Part shown: positions 1-8,497 of the stretch, in pieces
How the letters are laid out: the number at the start of each line of letters is the position of its first letter
Position numbering within the stretch: position 1 is the stretch's first letter
Origin: DASSUW01 sp036257565
GTDB lineage: Bacteria; Actinomycetota; Thermoleophilia; Solirubrobacterales; Solirubrobacteraceae
Reading direction: 5' to 3'
Assembly (NCBI GenBank): GCA_036257565.1
Contig: DATAFH010000074.1
Span: 20,249-84,248, forward strand
DNA: 64,000 nucleotides
Made by a program: the position numbers and the translations under genes
The notes under the pieces: model-generated
What the model was told of the DNA's origin: nothing
What the model saw: only the letters and a program-made list of their open reading frames with translations
The model's database searches: none

Positions 1-399
1 TGCCGCGTTCCGCCCGGCATGGGCGCCGACGTGGCCACGCGCCGGCTCGAGGAGATGCTCGGCACGACAAACGGGCTCGAGCTCGAGTTCACCGAGCAGG
101 TGATGGGCAACCGGTCTGCCATCGACTCGCCGCTGATGGACGCGATCCGTGGCTGGCTCGCGGACCGCGAGCCGGCCGCCGAGGCCGTGCCCACCGTGCT
201 TCCCGCCTTCACGGACTCGCGCTGGTTCCGCGCGGCGTTCCCCGATTGCGTCGCCTACGGCTTCTTCCCCCAGCGCCACCAGACCTGGTACGACACCTGG
301 CCGCTCATGCACTCCAACGACGAGCGCATCGACCTGCGCGACCTCGCGTTCGCGGCTGACTTCTTCACCGACCTCCCGAGGAGACTGCTGTCCGCATGA
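1..399 (+). CDS. M20-family metallopeptidase, C-terminal part (cut by window edge)
   Basis: The reading frame is open from base 1, where it reads CRVPPG, the usual strand inside the M20 lid (dimerisation) domain. The remainder is the C-terminal half of the catalytic domain and ends with a His-containing MHSNDERI motif (near base 310), which in M20/M25/M40 peptidases supplies a late zinc ligand. The family hydrolyses peptides or N-acyl amino acids with a two-zinc centre in the cytoplasm. The N-terminal catalytic half lies outside the window, so substrate cannot be judged. The stop overlaps the next start in an ATGA, indicating translational coupling to the DUF1385 gene. Confidence 0.85.
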   Translation, partial: CRVPPGMGADVATRRLEEMLGTTNGLELEFTEQVMGNRSAIDSPLMDAIRGWLADREPAAEAVPTVLPAFTDSRWFRAAFPDCVAYGFFPQRHQTWYDTWPLMHSNDERIDLRDLAFAADFFTDLPRRLLSA

Positions 400-1196
400 G
401 CCCCGTCAAGGAAGGAAAGCTGCGGCTCGGAGGCATGGCCCTGCGCAACGGCCTGCTCGTCCACGGGCCGACGCACTGGGCGGCATCCGTCCGCGACGAC
501 GCCGGCGTGATCCGCACCGCCTCCGGCCGCAAGCCCCGCCTGACGGCCGTCGACAACCTGCCCGGGGTGCGCGGGGTGGTGCGCCTCGGCGAGGCGTTCG
601 TGGTCATCCCGCTCGTCAAGCGCGCGCTCCCGCAGGCCAAGCTCCCGTTCGAGAACCCGTCCGTGCTGGCGGTCGCCACCGGCGCCTCGCTGACCGGCGC
701 GATCCTGCGCCGCCGGCTCGGCGGCGTGGGTGCCGAGGCCGCCGCCGCGGTGCTCTCGATCGCCCCGGCGGTGCTCGCCCTGCGCGGCGGCGAGCTCGCC
801 GCCTACCACGGCGTCGAGCACAAGGCGATCGCCGCGTACGAGTCCGACGCCGGCGACGCGGCCGACGCCGCCAAGGAGCACGACCGCTGCGGCTCGCACC
901 TCGTGACGCCGATGCTGGCCGCCAACGTGGCCGGCGCGCTGCTCGTGCGGCGCGTGCTCGAGAAGCCGGGCGCGGTGGCCGGCGCCGGTGTGGCGGTCGC
1001 GTCGACCGCCGCGGCCGTCGAGGTCTTCGCCTGGTGCGAGCGCCACGCGAGCACGCCGCTCGCCCGTGCGTTGCGCCGGCCGGGGTTCGAGCTCCAGCGC
1101 GCGGTCGGCACCCGCGAGCCCGACGAGCGGCAGCTCGACGTCGGCCGCGCAGCCCTGGCCGAGATCCTGCGCGTGGAGCCCCATCCGGAGGGATAG
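396..1196 (+). CDS. DUF1385 domain protein
   Basis: This 266-residue protein carries the DUF1385 hallmarks: GGMALRNGL near residues 12-20, YHGVEHK at 137-143 and a CGSHLVTP stretch near 165-172. Alanine/valine-rich segments around residues 90-130 and 170-205 look membrane-associated. The family is conserved in Actinobacteria, Firmicutes and Thermotogae, sometimes next to prfA, and its function is not established. The ATG overlaps the upstream peptidase stop by 4 bp. The family call is firm; the role is unknown. Confidence 0.85.
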   Translation: MSPVKEGKLRLGGMALRNGLLVHGPTHWAASVRDDAGVIRTASGRKPRLTAVDNLPGVRGVVRLGEAFVVIPLVKRALPQAKLPFENPSVLAVATGASLTGAILRRRLGGVGAEAAAAVLSIAPAVLALRGGELAAYHGVEHKAIAAYESDAGDAADAAKEHDRCGSHLVTPMLAANVAGALLVRRVLEKPGAVAGAGVAVASTAAAVEVFAWCERHASTPLARALRRPGFELQRAVGTREPDERQLDVGRAALAEILRVEPHPEG

Positions 1197-1243
1197 GGTC
1201 GCGACCCTAGTCCGGATTCCTGCCTGAGGGGCATACTCACGCC

Positions 1244-2728
1244 ATGGCACTCGCGTGGTATCAGATTGAGAGCTGGATCGTCACGTGGGCCCCGATCATC
1301 TTCATGGGGCTCCTCGTCTTCTTCATCTGGAAGACGACGAAGCTGATGCCGCGCACCAAGCCGCAGCAGATCGAGCCCGCGTCCAACGACTCGGTGCCGT
1401 GGGACGACGTGGCCGGGGTCGAGGAGGCCAAGGCCGAGCTGCGTGAGGTCGTCGAGTTCCTGCAGGACCCAGAGCGGTTCCGCCGGCTCGGCGCCAAGGT
1501 CCCGAAGGGCATCCTCCTGCACGGCCCGCCCGGCACCGGCAAGACGCTGCTCGCCAAGGCCGTCGCGCACGAGTCCGGCGCGCACTTCTTCTCCCAGAGC
1601 GCGGCCGCGTTCGTCGAGATGTTCGCCGGCCTCGGCGCCGCCCGCATCCGGCGGCTGTTCCAGACCGCTCGCGAGCACCGCCCGGCGATCATCTTCATCG
1701 ACGAGATCGACGCGGTGGGCGGCGAGCGCGGATCCGACAACAACGGCGAGCGCGAGCAGACGCTCAACCAGCTCCTGGTGGAGATGGACGGCTTCAGCAG
1801 CAGCGGCGACCTCGTCGTGATCGCCGCGTCGAACCTGCTGGAGAAGCTCGACCCGGCGCTCCTGCGCCCCGGTCGCTTCGACCGCCAGGTGTTCGTGTCC
1901 CCGCCCGACGTCGCCGGCCGCGAGGCCATTCTCCGCGTCCACACGCGCGACAAGCCGCTGTCCGTCGACTGCGACCTCGCAACCATCGCCCGTCAGAGCG
2001 CCGGCTTCACGGGCGCCGACCTGGCCAACATCTGCAACGAGGCGGCGATCTTCGCGGCCCGTGCCCGCCGGCCGTCGCTCGAGCACGGAGACTTCGACAA
2101 TGCGGTCGAACGCGTGGTGGCCGGCCTGCAGTCGCGCCGCGCGCTGAACGACCACGAGCGCCGCGTGGTGGCCTTCCACGAGGCTGGCCACGCGCTGTGC
2201 GCCGAGCTGCTGCCGGGCGTCGATCGCGTGCACAAGATCTCGATCGTCCCTCGCGGCCGGGCGCTCGGCTACACGCTCAACCTCCCGGAGGAGGACCGCT
2301 ACCTGAAGACCCGCGAGGAGCTGATCGACTACATGACCGTGCTGCTCGGCGGGCGCGCGGCGGAGGAGATCGTCTTCGGGGCGATCACCACGGGGGCGGC
2401 CGACGACCTGCGCCGGGTCGCGGACATCTCGCGCGAGATGGTGCACGAGTACGCGATGGGCACGTCGATCATGTCCCGCCGCGTCGCGTCCGAGGGCGGC
2501 GCGGTGTCCGACCGCACCCGCCAGCTTCGCGACGAGGAGCAGCAGCACCTCACCGACCAGGCGATGCGGGCTGCCGCGCGCCTCATCACCGAGCACCGCG
2601 ACAAGCTCGACAGCCTCGCCGGTGCGCTGCTGCGCAACGAGGTGCTCGAGCGCGCCGACATCGACCGCATCATGGAGGGAGTGCCGCGGCTGCGCGTCGT
2701 GGCCGCCCGCCGGGCGGACGAACGTTGA
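1244..2728 (+). CDS. Short FtsH-like AAA+ zinc metalloprotease
   Basis: This 494-residue protein has one N-terminal membrane segment (about residues 11-29), then an AAA+ ATPase and an M41 protease domain. Walker A GPPGTGKT is at 94-101, Walker B FIDEID at 151-156, the second region of homology ends in RPGRFDR at 208-214, zinc motif HEAGH is at 312-316, and the third ligand is probably Asp388 in GAADDL. All catalytic residues are present. Typical FtsH has about 610-650 residues, two membrane segments and a periplasmic domain of roughly 70-90 residues; here that domain and one helix are missing. The pore loop reads FAG rather than the usual FVG. It may be an accessory FtsH that degrades membrane or cytoplasmic substrates. 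Confidence 0.9.
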   Translation: MALAWYQIESWIVTWAPIIFMGLLVFFIWKTTKLMPRTKPQQIEPASNDSVPWDDVAGVEEAKAELREVVEFLQDPERFRRLGAKVPKGILLHGPPGTGKTLLAKAVAHESGAHFFSQSAAAFVEMFAGLGAARIRRLFQTAREHRPAIIFIDEIDAVGGERGSDNNGEREQTLNQLLVEMDGFSSSGDLVVIAASNLLEKLDPALLRPGRFDRQVFVSPPDVAGREAILRVHTRDKPLSVDCDLATIARQSAGFTGADLANICNEAAIFAARARRPSLEHGDFDNAVERVVAGLQSRRALNDHERRVVAFHEAGHALCAELLPGVDRVHKISIVPRGRALGYTLNLPEEDRYLKTREELIDYMTVLLGGRAAEEIVFGAITTGAADDLRRVADISREMVHEYAMGTSIMSRRVASEGGAVSDRTRQLRDEEQQHLTDQAMRAAARLITEHRDKLDSLAGALLRNEVLERADIDRIMEGVPRLRVVAARRADER

Positions 2729-2758
2729 GTTCAGCGGGGTCGGCCGACTGCCGATCCC

Positions 2759-4927
2759 GTGGGAGTGAACCCGAGGGCTGACGACTTCCGCGGCCTGCTC
2801 GCGCCGGGCGCCATCCGGGCGGTCTACCAGCCGATCGTCCGGCTGAGCGACCTCCAGCCGATCGGCTACGAAGGGCTGGCCCGCTTCCCGACGCCGCCCG
2901 GCCTGGTCGCGCTGCCGCCCGACGTCACGCTCGCCGCCGCCGCGCGCAGCGGGCTGCGCCAGGACCTCGAGGTTGCCTGCTGGGCCGCGATCGGGGAGGC
3001 CGGGGCGCCGCCCCACGGGCGGCTGCTGTTCGTGAACGTCGCGCCCCAGGCGCTCGGCCACCCGGGGCTCGAGCGGCTCGCCGCGCGCCTGCCCTCGCGG
3101 CTGGTCATCGAGCTCACCGAGCAGGACGCCGTGCAGGACGTCAAGCGCATCCGCGAGCGGCTGCGCCCGTGGATCGGCCGCGGCGCGCTGGTTGCCGTCG
3201 ACGACGCCGGGGCCGGCTTCACGTCGCTCGAGTACGTGGCCGAGATCCGCCCCGACTTTCTCAAGCTCTGCCGCGGGCTCGTCACCGGCGTCGACCTCGA
3301 CGGCTCCCGCCAGGCGGTACTGCGGGCCACCGTCGCCTTCGCTCGCGAGGTCGGTGCCCGCGTCGTGGCCGAGGGCGTCGAGCGGGCCGAGGAGCTCGAG
3401 GTCCTGCGCGCCGCGGAGGTCGACTTCGGGCAGGGGTGGCTGTTCGGCCGCCCGGGCGAGCCGTGGCCGCCCGAGCCGCGGGCGGGTGGGCACTCCATGG
3501 TCGCGGTGCCCGCCGGCGGGCGGCGCGAGCGCACGGTGGCCGCGGCGGCGAGCGTCCGCGACGCGTCGACGCTCATCGTCGACCACCTCGCCCGCTCGGG
3601 GCTCATGCCGAGCGTCTACGTCGAGCAGGGCGGTCGCCTGCGCTGCCAGGCGGTGCGCGGCTATTGGCAGATCTACGACGGCATGCCGCCCTCGGCCGGC
3701 GTCATCGGCCGCACGTTCCGGACCGGCGAGGTGACCGAGGTGGCCGACACCGCGGTGCATCCGGACTTCCTGCCGTCCGTGCCGTCGGTCGTCGCCGAGC
3801 TATGCGTGCCCGTGCGCGCCGGCGGGCGGGTGGTGGGCGCACTGAACGTCGAGTCGCCGACCATGCTCGGCGCGGACACCCGCCGGGAGCTCGAGCGGTG
3901 CGCCGAGCTGCTCGGCCGCCGCATCCATGAGCTGGGCGGGCCGGAGGCGAGCGTCCAGCCCGCGCAGCGCCTGGCGCGCGCCGTGGCGCGGCTCGCGGCA
4001 CTCGACGATCCCGAGGACCTCGTCCGCGAGACGGCGCGCGCCGCACTGCAGGTCTCCGGCTTCGAGTCGGCGATGGTCGCGCTCGAGGCCGGCTCGGGCC
4101 AGCTCTACGTGCACCACGCCGAAGGGCCGTTCGCGGTCGCGTTCTCGGCGCTCGAGACGCTCGACCTGGGCGCCATCGCTCGCTGGGTCGACCACGGGAC
4201 GTCCTCCTACACGGTCGACGAGGCGTCGGGGCGCGGCTTCGCCGGCCACGAGCCGCTGCGCCGGGCCGGCGCAGCCTCGCTGCTCGTGCTGCCGCTGGCC
4301 GCGGCGGGGGAGCGGATCGGCGTGCTGGTCCTCGCCGACCGCACGACCCACCGGCTGTCGACCGAGCACGTGGAGCTGCTCGAGCTGCTCGCCTTCCAGT
4401 CGTCAAGCGGGCTCCGGATGGCCCATGCCGTGCTCGAGCTGCGCGAGCGCGCGGCGCGCGACCCGCTCACCGGCCTGGGCCATCACGCCACCTTCTACGA
4501 CGTGCTCCCGAGCCTGCGCGGCGGGCGCCGCCGGTGCGCGGTCCTGCTCGCCGACGTCGACGGCTTCAAGGGCATCAACGACACTCGCGGCCACGCCGCC
4601 GGCGACGAGGTGCTGCGCGCGATGGCCGGGCTGCTGCGGGCGGCGGCGCCGAGCGGCGGGCGCGCGTTCCGGATCGGCGGCGATGAGTTCGCGCTCGTGT
4701 TCGCGTGCGAGGGCCCGGCGGAGGCCGAGGAGGTCGGCTGGCAGCTGCGCACCCAGGCCCGCGAGCGGCTCGGCTCGACCGTGTCGGTCGGCCTCGCGCT
4801 CGGCGAGCACGGCGAGCCCGACGAGGCGGTGGTGGCGCGCGCCGACGCCGCGCTCTACGAGGTCAAGCGCCGCGGCCGCGACGGCGTGGTTGTTGCCCCG
4901 CCGGCATCCAGCCGGCGTTCTGACTGA
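2759..4927 (+). CDS. EAL-GAF-GAF-GGDEF c-di-GMP enzyme
   Basis: This 722-residue soluble protein has, in order, an EAL phosphodiesterase domain (about 15-240), two GAF sensor domains (about 260-390 and 400-560) and a GGDEF domain (about 570-715) with intact GGDEF at residues 640-644. The EAL signature is EGL, followed by conserved acidic motifs IELTEQ, DDAGAG and AEGVE, so the phosphodiesterase may be active. No RxxD inhibitory site precedes GGDEF. There is no signal peptide or membrane segment. EAL before GGDEF is the reverse of the usual order. The start is GTG at 2759; another in-frame GTG lies two codons later. The 3' end overlaps the convergent lipid-kinase gene by 73 bp. Confidence 0.9.
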   Translation: MGVNPRADDFRGLLAPGAIRAVYQPIVRLSDLQPIGYEGLARFPTPPGLVALPPDVTLAAAARSGLRQDLEVACWAAIGEAGAPPHGRLLFVNVAPQALGHPGLERLAARLPSRLVIELTEQDAVQDVKRIRERLRPWIGRGALVAVDDAGAGFTSLEYVAEIRPDFLKLCRGLVTGVDLDGSRQAVLRATVAFAREVGARVVAEGVERAEELEVLRAAEVDFGQGWLFGRPGEPWPPEPRAGGHSMVAVPAGGRRERTVAAAASVRDASTLIVDHLARSGLMPSVYVEQGGRLRCQAVRGYWQIYDGMPPSAGVIGRTFRTGEVTEVADTAVHPDFLPSVPSVVAELCVPVRAGGRVVGALNVESPTMLGADTRRELERCAELLGRRIHELGGPEASVQPAQRLARAVARLAALDDPEDLVRETARAALQVSGFESAMVALEAGSGQLYVHHAEGPFAVAFSALETLDLGAIARWVDHGTSSYTVDEASGRGFAGHEPLRRAGAASLLVLPLAAAGERIGVLVLADRTTHRLSTEHVELLELLAFQSSSGLRMAHAVLELRERAARDPLTGLGHHATFYDVLPSLRGGRRRCAVLLADVDGFKGINDTRGHAAGDEVLRAMAGLLRAAAPSGGRAFRIGGDEFALVFACEGPAEAEEVGWQLRTQARERLGSTVSVGLALGEHGEPDEAVVARADAALYEVKRRGRDGVVVAPPASSRRSD

Positions 4928-5814
4928 GACGGACGCATCCGTGGCGTCCGTAACCGGGCTTCGCCCTTCACCACCAAGCTGAACGCCCGTGGCTCGACCG
5001 TCACGCGTTCGAGCCCGCCGTCGCGGATCTCGCCGTCGACGTTGAGCTCGCTCCCTTCGCGCAGGTCGACCTCGACGAGATGCCCGCGGTGGTGCTCGAC
5101 GGCACGCTGGCGGGCGATCGTCTGCGTGCGCAGTCCCCAGGCGCGGCGTGCGAGCCCGAGCCGGGAGCCGGCGGGCAGCACGATGACGTCGAGCACGCCG
5201 TCGTCCGGGTCGGCCTCCGCGACGCCCGAGCCGCCGCCGAACGCCCCGCTGACGGCGACGATCACCTGCCAGCTGCCGCCCTCGAACACCGTGCGGCCGT
5301 CGACGCGGACGGTCGCCTCCAGCGGCGCCTCGGTGGCCGCCGCGCGCGCCGCGCCGACGCCGTAGGCCAGCGGCCCGAGCCGCGGCTTGAGCGGCTGGGC
5401 GTTGCGGGCGGCGACCGACGCGAGGCCGGCGCTGGCCACGTTGACGAACGGCCGGCCGTCGGACAGGCGGCCGAGCTCGAGCGGCCGCGTGCGCTCGCCG
5501 GCGACGGCCAGCACGGCCGCCTCGCGCGGGTCGTCCGGCAGTCCGTATGCACGCGCGAAGTCGTTGGCGGTGCCTGTCGGGATCACGCCCAGCGGCACGC
5601 CGAGGCGGCCCGCCACCTCGGCCACCGGCCCGATCGTGCCGTCGCCGCCCGCCACCGCCACCCGGTCGGGACGGCTCGCCGCGATCCGCTCGAGGTCCTC
5701 GGCACGGCACGAGTGCAGCTCCACCTCGGCGCCGTGCTCGCGCATGGCGGCGGCCAGCGGCTCGGGGTCGAGCCCGCCGCCGGAGGCGCGGTTGGCGGCG
5801 AGGGCGATCCGCAC
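4855..5814 (-). CDS. Diacylglycerol kinase-family lipid kinase
   Basis: This is a 319-residue protein of the DAGK/YegS/BmrU type. It has the nucleotide motif GGDGT at residues 56-60 and the following PTGTANDFA motif, plus the C-terminal beta-sandwich with a conserved NVDGE-like segment. These enzymes phosphorylate diacylglycerol or related lipids at the inner membrane face. The start is GTG at 5814, because the protein there reads MRIALAANRASGGG, the normal family N-terminus. The last 25 or so residues are Arg/Ser-rich and antisense to the GGDEF gene, so the C-terminus is probably a recent extension. The gene is divergent from the epimerase gene with only 24 bp between starts. Confidence 0.85.
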   Translation of the reverse strand: MRIALAANRASGGGLDPEPLAAAMREHGAEVELHSCRAEDLERIAASRPDRVAVAGGDGTIGPVAEVAGRLGVPLGVIPTGTANDFARAYGLPDDPREAAVLAVAGERTRPLELGRLSDGRPFVNVASAGLASVAARNAQPLKPRLGPLAYGVGAARAAATEAPLEATVRVDGRTVFEGGSWQVIVAVSGAFGGGSGVAEADPDDGVLDVIVLPAGSRLGLARRAWGLRTQTIARQRAVEHHRGHLVEVDLREGSELNVDGEIRDGGLERVTVEPRAFSLVVKGEARLRTPRMRPSQSERRLDAGGATTTPSRPRRLTS

Positions 5815-5838
5815 CGCGCTGAGGCTACACTCGCGCCG

Positions 5839-6258
5839 GTGTTCGCGAGCCTGGACCACATCGGGATCGCCGTGGAGGACCTCGACGCGGCGATCGCCGT
5901 CCACCGCGACACGTTCGGAATGCCGCTGGTGCACCGCGAGACGATCGGCGATCAGGGGGTGGAGGCCGCGCTGCTCGACGTCGGCGACTCACATGTCGAG
6001 CTGCTCGCACCCCTGGGCGACGAGACGCCGGTGGGCCGCTTCCTGGCGCGCCGCGGGCCGGGCCTGCACCACGTCGCCTACCGCGTGGACGACGTGGCCG
6101 CGGCGCTCGACGGGCTGCGAGCGGCCGGCGTGCGGCTGATCGACGACGCGCCACGCATCGGCATCCGAGGCTCGCGCGTCGCGTTCCTGCACCCGTCCTC
6201 GGCCGCCGGCGTGCTGACCGAGATCGTCCAACCTGCCACTCTGCATCGCCATGAGTGA
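5839..6258 (+). CDS. mce: Methylmalonyl-CoA epimerase
   Basis: This 139-residue protein is of the glyoxalase/VOC superfamily and matches the epimerase that interconverts (2R)- and (2S)-methylmalonyl-CoA in propionate and odd-chain fatty acid catabolism. Metal-binding positions are visible in LDHIGIAV, HVELLAP, GLHHVAY and VLTEIV. Length is normal for the family. The start is GTG at 5839. The neighbouring MaoC hydratase gene 3 kb away fits fatty-acid metabolism, but no mutase gene is in the window. Confidence 0.85.
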   Translation: MFASLDHIGIAVEDLDAAIAVHRDTFGMPLVHRETIGDQGVEAALLDVGDSHVELLAPLGDETPVGRFLARRGPGLHHVAYRVDDVAAALDGLRAAGVRLIDDAPRIGIRGSRVAFLHPSSAAGVLTEIVQPATLHRHE

Positions 6259-6490
6259 TCCAACCAAGGCGCCACCGAGCGCGCGCCGGGCGGCGCTCGG
6301 CTTCTCCGGGAGCTCGCAGGTGCTCTCCCTCCGCATCTCCGAGGATCAGCTCGCCGCCCTGCGGCGGGCGCTGCAAGAGGGCCGCGAGCGCTGGTACGAG
6401 GTCGAGGCCACCGACGGCGCCGTGCTCGTCGACCTCGGTCAGGTGACGTACCTCCGCGTTGAGTCCGGCGAGCACCGCGTCGGCTTCTAG
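6251..6490 (+). CDS. Small conserved protein, DUF3107-like
   Basis: A 79-residue soluble protein whose ATG overlaps the epimerase stop by 8 bp. The C-terminal part (VLVDLGQVTYLRVES then RVGF) resembles the end of actinobacterial DUF3107 proteins, where a similar strand-turn pattern closes with RVGFG. The N-terminal 20 residues are polar and probably disordered. No catalytic motif is visible. Function is unknown, and the family assignment rests on pattern similarity only. Confidence 0.6.
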   Translation: MSDPTKAPPSARRAALGFSGSSQVLSLRISEDQLAALRRALQEGRERWYEVEATDGAVLVDLGQVTYLRVESGEHRVGF

Positions 6491-6491
6491 G

Positions 6492-6995
6492 TTGCACGCG
6501 CTCCGCGTCGCCTTCAACAAAGTCGACCTCGCGCTCTACAAGCGCGTGCGGTCGCTCGCCCATACGCCCGAGACCGTCCGCTGGGTCCGGCGCTACTCGC
6601 GGCTGGGGGAGCACGGCGCGGTCTGGCTGGTGGTGGGCGCGTTCGGCGTGGGGACCGACGGGGAGCGGCGGGCGCGCTGGATGCGGGCGACGGCGGCCGT
6701 GGGCGGCGCGTACGTGCTCTCGACCTCCATCAAGGTCGCGATCGGCCGCCGCCGGCCGGTGATCGAGGACCTCCCGCATCTGATGGCCACGCCGACCGGC
6801 CTCTCGTTCCCGTCCTCGCACTCGACGTCCTCGTTCGCCGCCGCGCAGGCCTTCGGGCGCCTGCTGCCGCGCACGCCGCTGGTCGCCGCGGCGGGAGCGA
6901 TGGCGTTCTCGCGGCTGTACCTCGGCGTGCACTACCCGTCCGACGTCGCCGCCGGCGCCGCGCTCGGCACCGTGGTGGGGAGCCTCGGGCGATGA
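6492..6995 (+). CDS. PAP2-family membrane phosphatase
   Basis: This protein of about 167 residues has the three acid-phosphatase motifs of the PAP2 family: KVAIGRRRP, SFPSSHST and SRLYLGVHYPSD. The Arg, the two His and the Asp of the catalytic set are all present, between predicted membrane helices. Members dephosphorylate phosphatidic acid, undecaprenyl pyrophosphate or similar lipids at the membrane. A TTG at 6492, just after the upstream stop, is chosen; an in-frame TTG at 6459 would add 11 residues. The stop overlaps the ychF start (ATGA). Confidence 0.85.
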   Translation: MHALRVAFNKVDLALYKRVRSLAHTPETVRWVRRYSRLGEHGAVWLVVGAFGVGTDGERRARWMRATAAVGGAYVLSTSIKVAIGRRRPVIEDLPHLMATPTGLSFPSSHSTSSFAAAQAFGRLLPRTPLVAAAGAMAFSRLYLGVHYPSDVAAGAALGTVVGSLGR

Positions 6996-8071
6996 AGGTC
7001 GGCATCGTCGGGATGCCCAACGCCGGCAAGTCGTCGCTCTTCAACGCCCTCTCGCGCGCGGGGGCCGAGGCGGCCAACTACCCGTTCACGACGATCGAGC
7101 CGAACGTCGCCGTGGTGCCGGTGGCCGACGAGCGGCTCGACGCGGTGGCCGAGATCGTCGGCGCGTCGAGCGTGGTGCCCGACACAATCCAGTTCCACGA
7201 CATCGCCGGGCTGGTGGCGGGGGCGCACCGGGGCGAGGGTCTCGGCAACCAGTTCCTGGCCAACATCCGCGAGACCGACGCCCTGCTGCACGTGGTGCGC
7301 GCGCACGGCGACGCGAACGTGATCCACCCCGACGGCCGCGTCGACCCGGCGGCCGACATCGAGACGATCGAGACCGAGCTCATCTACGCCGACCTTGAGC
7401 AGGCCGAGCGGCGCCACGCCCGCGTGGTGCGCACCGCACGCAGCGGCGACAAGGCGGCGATCGCCGAGCAGGCCTGGCTCGAGCGGGTCATCACCGCGCT
7501 GCAGTCCGGGCAGCCGGCGCGGACGGTGCCGGTCCCCGACCTTGCCCCGAACGCCCTGCGCGACCTCTCGCCGCTGACCGGCAAGCCGGTGCTGTACATC
7601 GCCAACGTCGACGAAGGCGACGACGCCGTGCCCGCCGTGGTGGCGGACGTGGCGGCGGCCCAGGGCGCCGCGGCGGTGGCGGTGTCCGCGCGGATCGAGG
7701 CCGAGCTTTCAGAGCTCGACGACGAGGAGGCTGCGACGATGCGCGCCGAGATGGGCGCCGGCGAGCCCGGCCTCGTGCGCGTCGTGCGCGGCGCCTTCGG
7801 GCTGCTCGACCTGCTCGCCTTCTTCACCGCCGGCGAGGACAAACCCGCGCAGTCGTGGCACCTGAGGCGCGGGCTGACCGCCTGGCACGCGGCCGGGGAG
7901 GTCCACTCGGACATCCAGCGCGGCTTCGTGCGCGCGGAGGTCATCGGCTGGGAAGCGCTCGTCCAGGCGGGCGGCTACGCGCCCGCTCGCGACCGCGGCA
8001 CGCTCCGCCTCGAGGGCCGCGACTACGTGATGGCGGACGGCGACGTCATCACCGTCAAGTTCACGCCCTGA
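6992..8071 (+). CDS. ychF: Redox-regulated ATPase/GTPase YchF (OLA1 family)
   Basis: This 359-residue P-loop protein begins MKVGIVGMPNAGKSS, with the G1 loop at residues 7-14. It has the G3 motif DIAG, the NVDE motif in place of NKxD (typical of YchF and linked to ATP preference) and a C-terminal TGS domain. Length and order match YchF throughout. The family associates with ribosomes and is implicated in translation and stress response. The start codon overlaps the PAP2 stop by 4 bp, so the two are probably co-translated. Confidence 0.95.
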   Translation: MKVGIVGMPNAGKSSLFNALSRAGAEAANYPFTTIEPNVAVVPVADERLDAVAEIVGASSVVPDTIQFHDIAGLVAGAHRGEGLGNQFLANIRETDALLHVVRAHGDANVIHPDGRVDPAADIETIETELIYADLEQAERRHARVVRTARSGDKAAIAEQAWLERVITALQSGQPARTVPVPDLAPNALRDLSPLTGKPVLYIANVDEGDDAVPAVVADVAAAQGAAAVAVSARIEAELSELDDEEAATMRAEMGAGEPGLVRVVRGAFGLLDLLAFFTAGEDKPAQSWHLRRGLTAWHAAGEVHSDIQRGFVRAEVIGWEALVQAGGYAPARDRGTLRLEGRDYVMADGDVITVKFTP

Positions 8072-8134
8072 GCGGCCCACTCGGACGATCGCTGAGGCCG
8101 TCAAGTTTCAGGGGGCGGTGCCGTTGTTCGACAT

Positions 8135-8497
8135 ATGGACCTCGATGATCTGATCGGCCCGCTGCCGGCTCCGCTCGGCCGCTGGATGCTGCGCCGCATG
8201 GTCGCCGGCGGCGTCCGCTATGGCCACGACTTCAGCGTGCTTCTCGTCCGCGGCGCGGACGCCAAAGGCCTCGCGCCCGTGCTGCGCGGGGCCGACCTGT
8301 TCGCCCACTGGGACGGCGGCGACCTGCTCGCGCTGCTGCCGGACACCGATCGCCCGGGAGCGGCCGCGGTGGCCGATCGCGTGCGCGTCGCCACGGGCGC
8401 CGGCGTCGGCGCCGCCCACTGGGGCGGCGACCTCGCCGAGGATCTGCTCGAGCGCGCGGGCCGGGCGCTCGAAGCGGACCTCAATCAGCCAGCCTGA
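8135..8497 (+). CDS. Mini degenerate GGDEF-domain protein with retained I-site motif
   Basis: A 120-residue soluble protein matching only the second half of a GGDEF domain. Aligned without gaps to RxxDxxxRYGGDEFxxLLP, it reads RGADLFAHWDGGDLLALLP. The RxxD inhibitory-site motif is therefore in register, while the catalytic GGDEF position reads DGGDL. The following helix and GVGAAHW strand also fit the fold. Cyclase activity is very unlikely; a c-di-GMP receptor role is an inference. The N-terminal 50 residues replace the normal first half of the domain. Its 3' end overlaps the convergent exonuclease gene by 13 bp. Confidence 0.65.
   Translation: MDLDDLIGPLPAPLGRWMLRRMVAGGVRYGHDFSVLLVRGADAKGLAPVLRGADLFAHWDGGDLLALLPDTDRPGAAAVADRVRVATGAGVGAAHWGGDLAEDLLERAGRALEADLNQPA

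Noticed and set aside
803..3760. Very long minus-strand open frame opposite the FtsH-like and EAL genes
   Set aside because: It is antisense to clear protein families and has the His/Arg/Asp-rich composition of a high-GC shadow frame.
5080..5838. Upstream extension of the epimerase to 392 residues
   Set aside because: It is antisense to the lipid kinase gene; the glyoxalase fold begins at GTG 5839.
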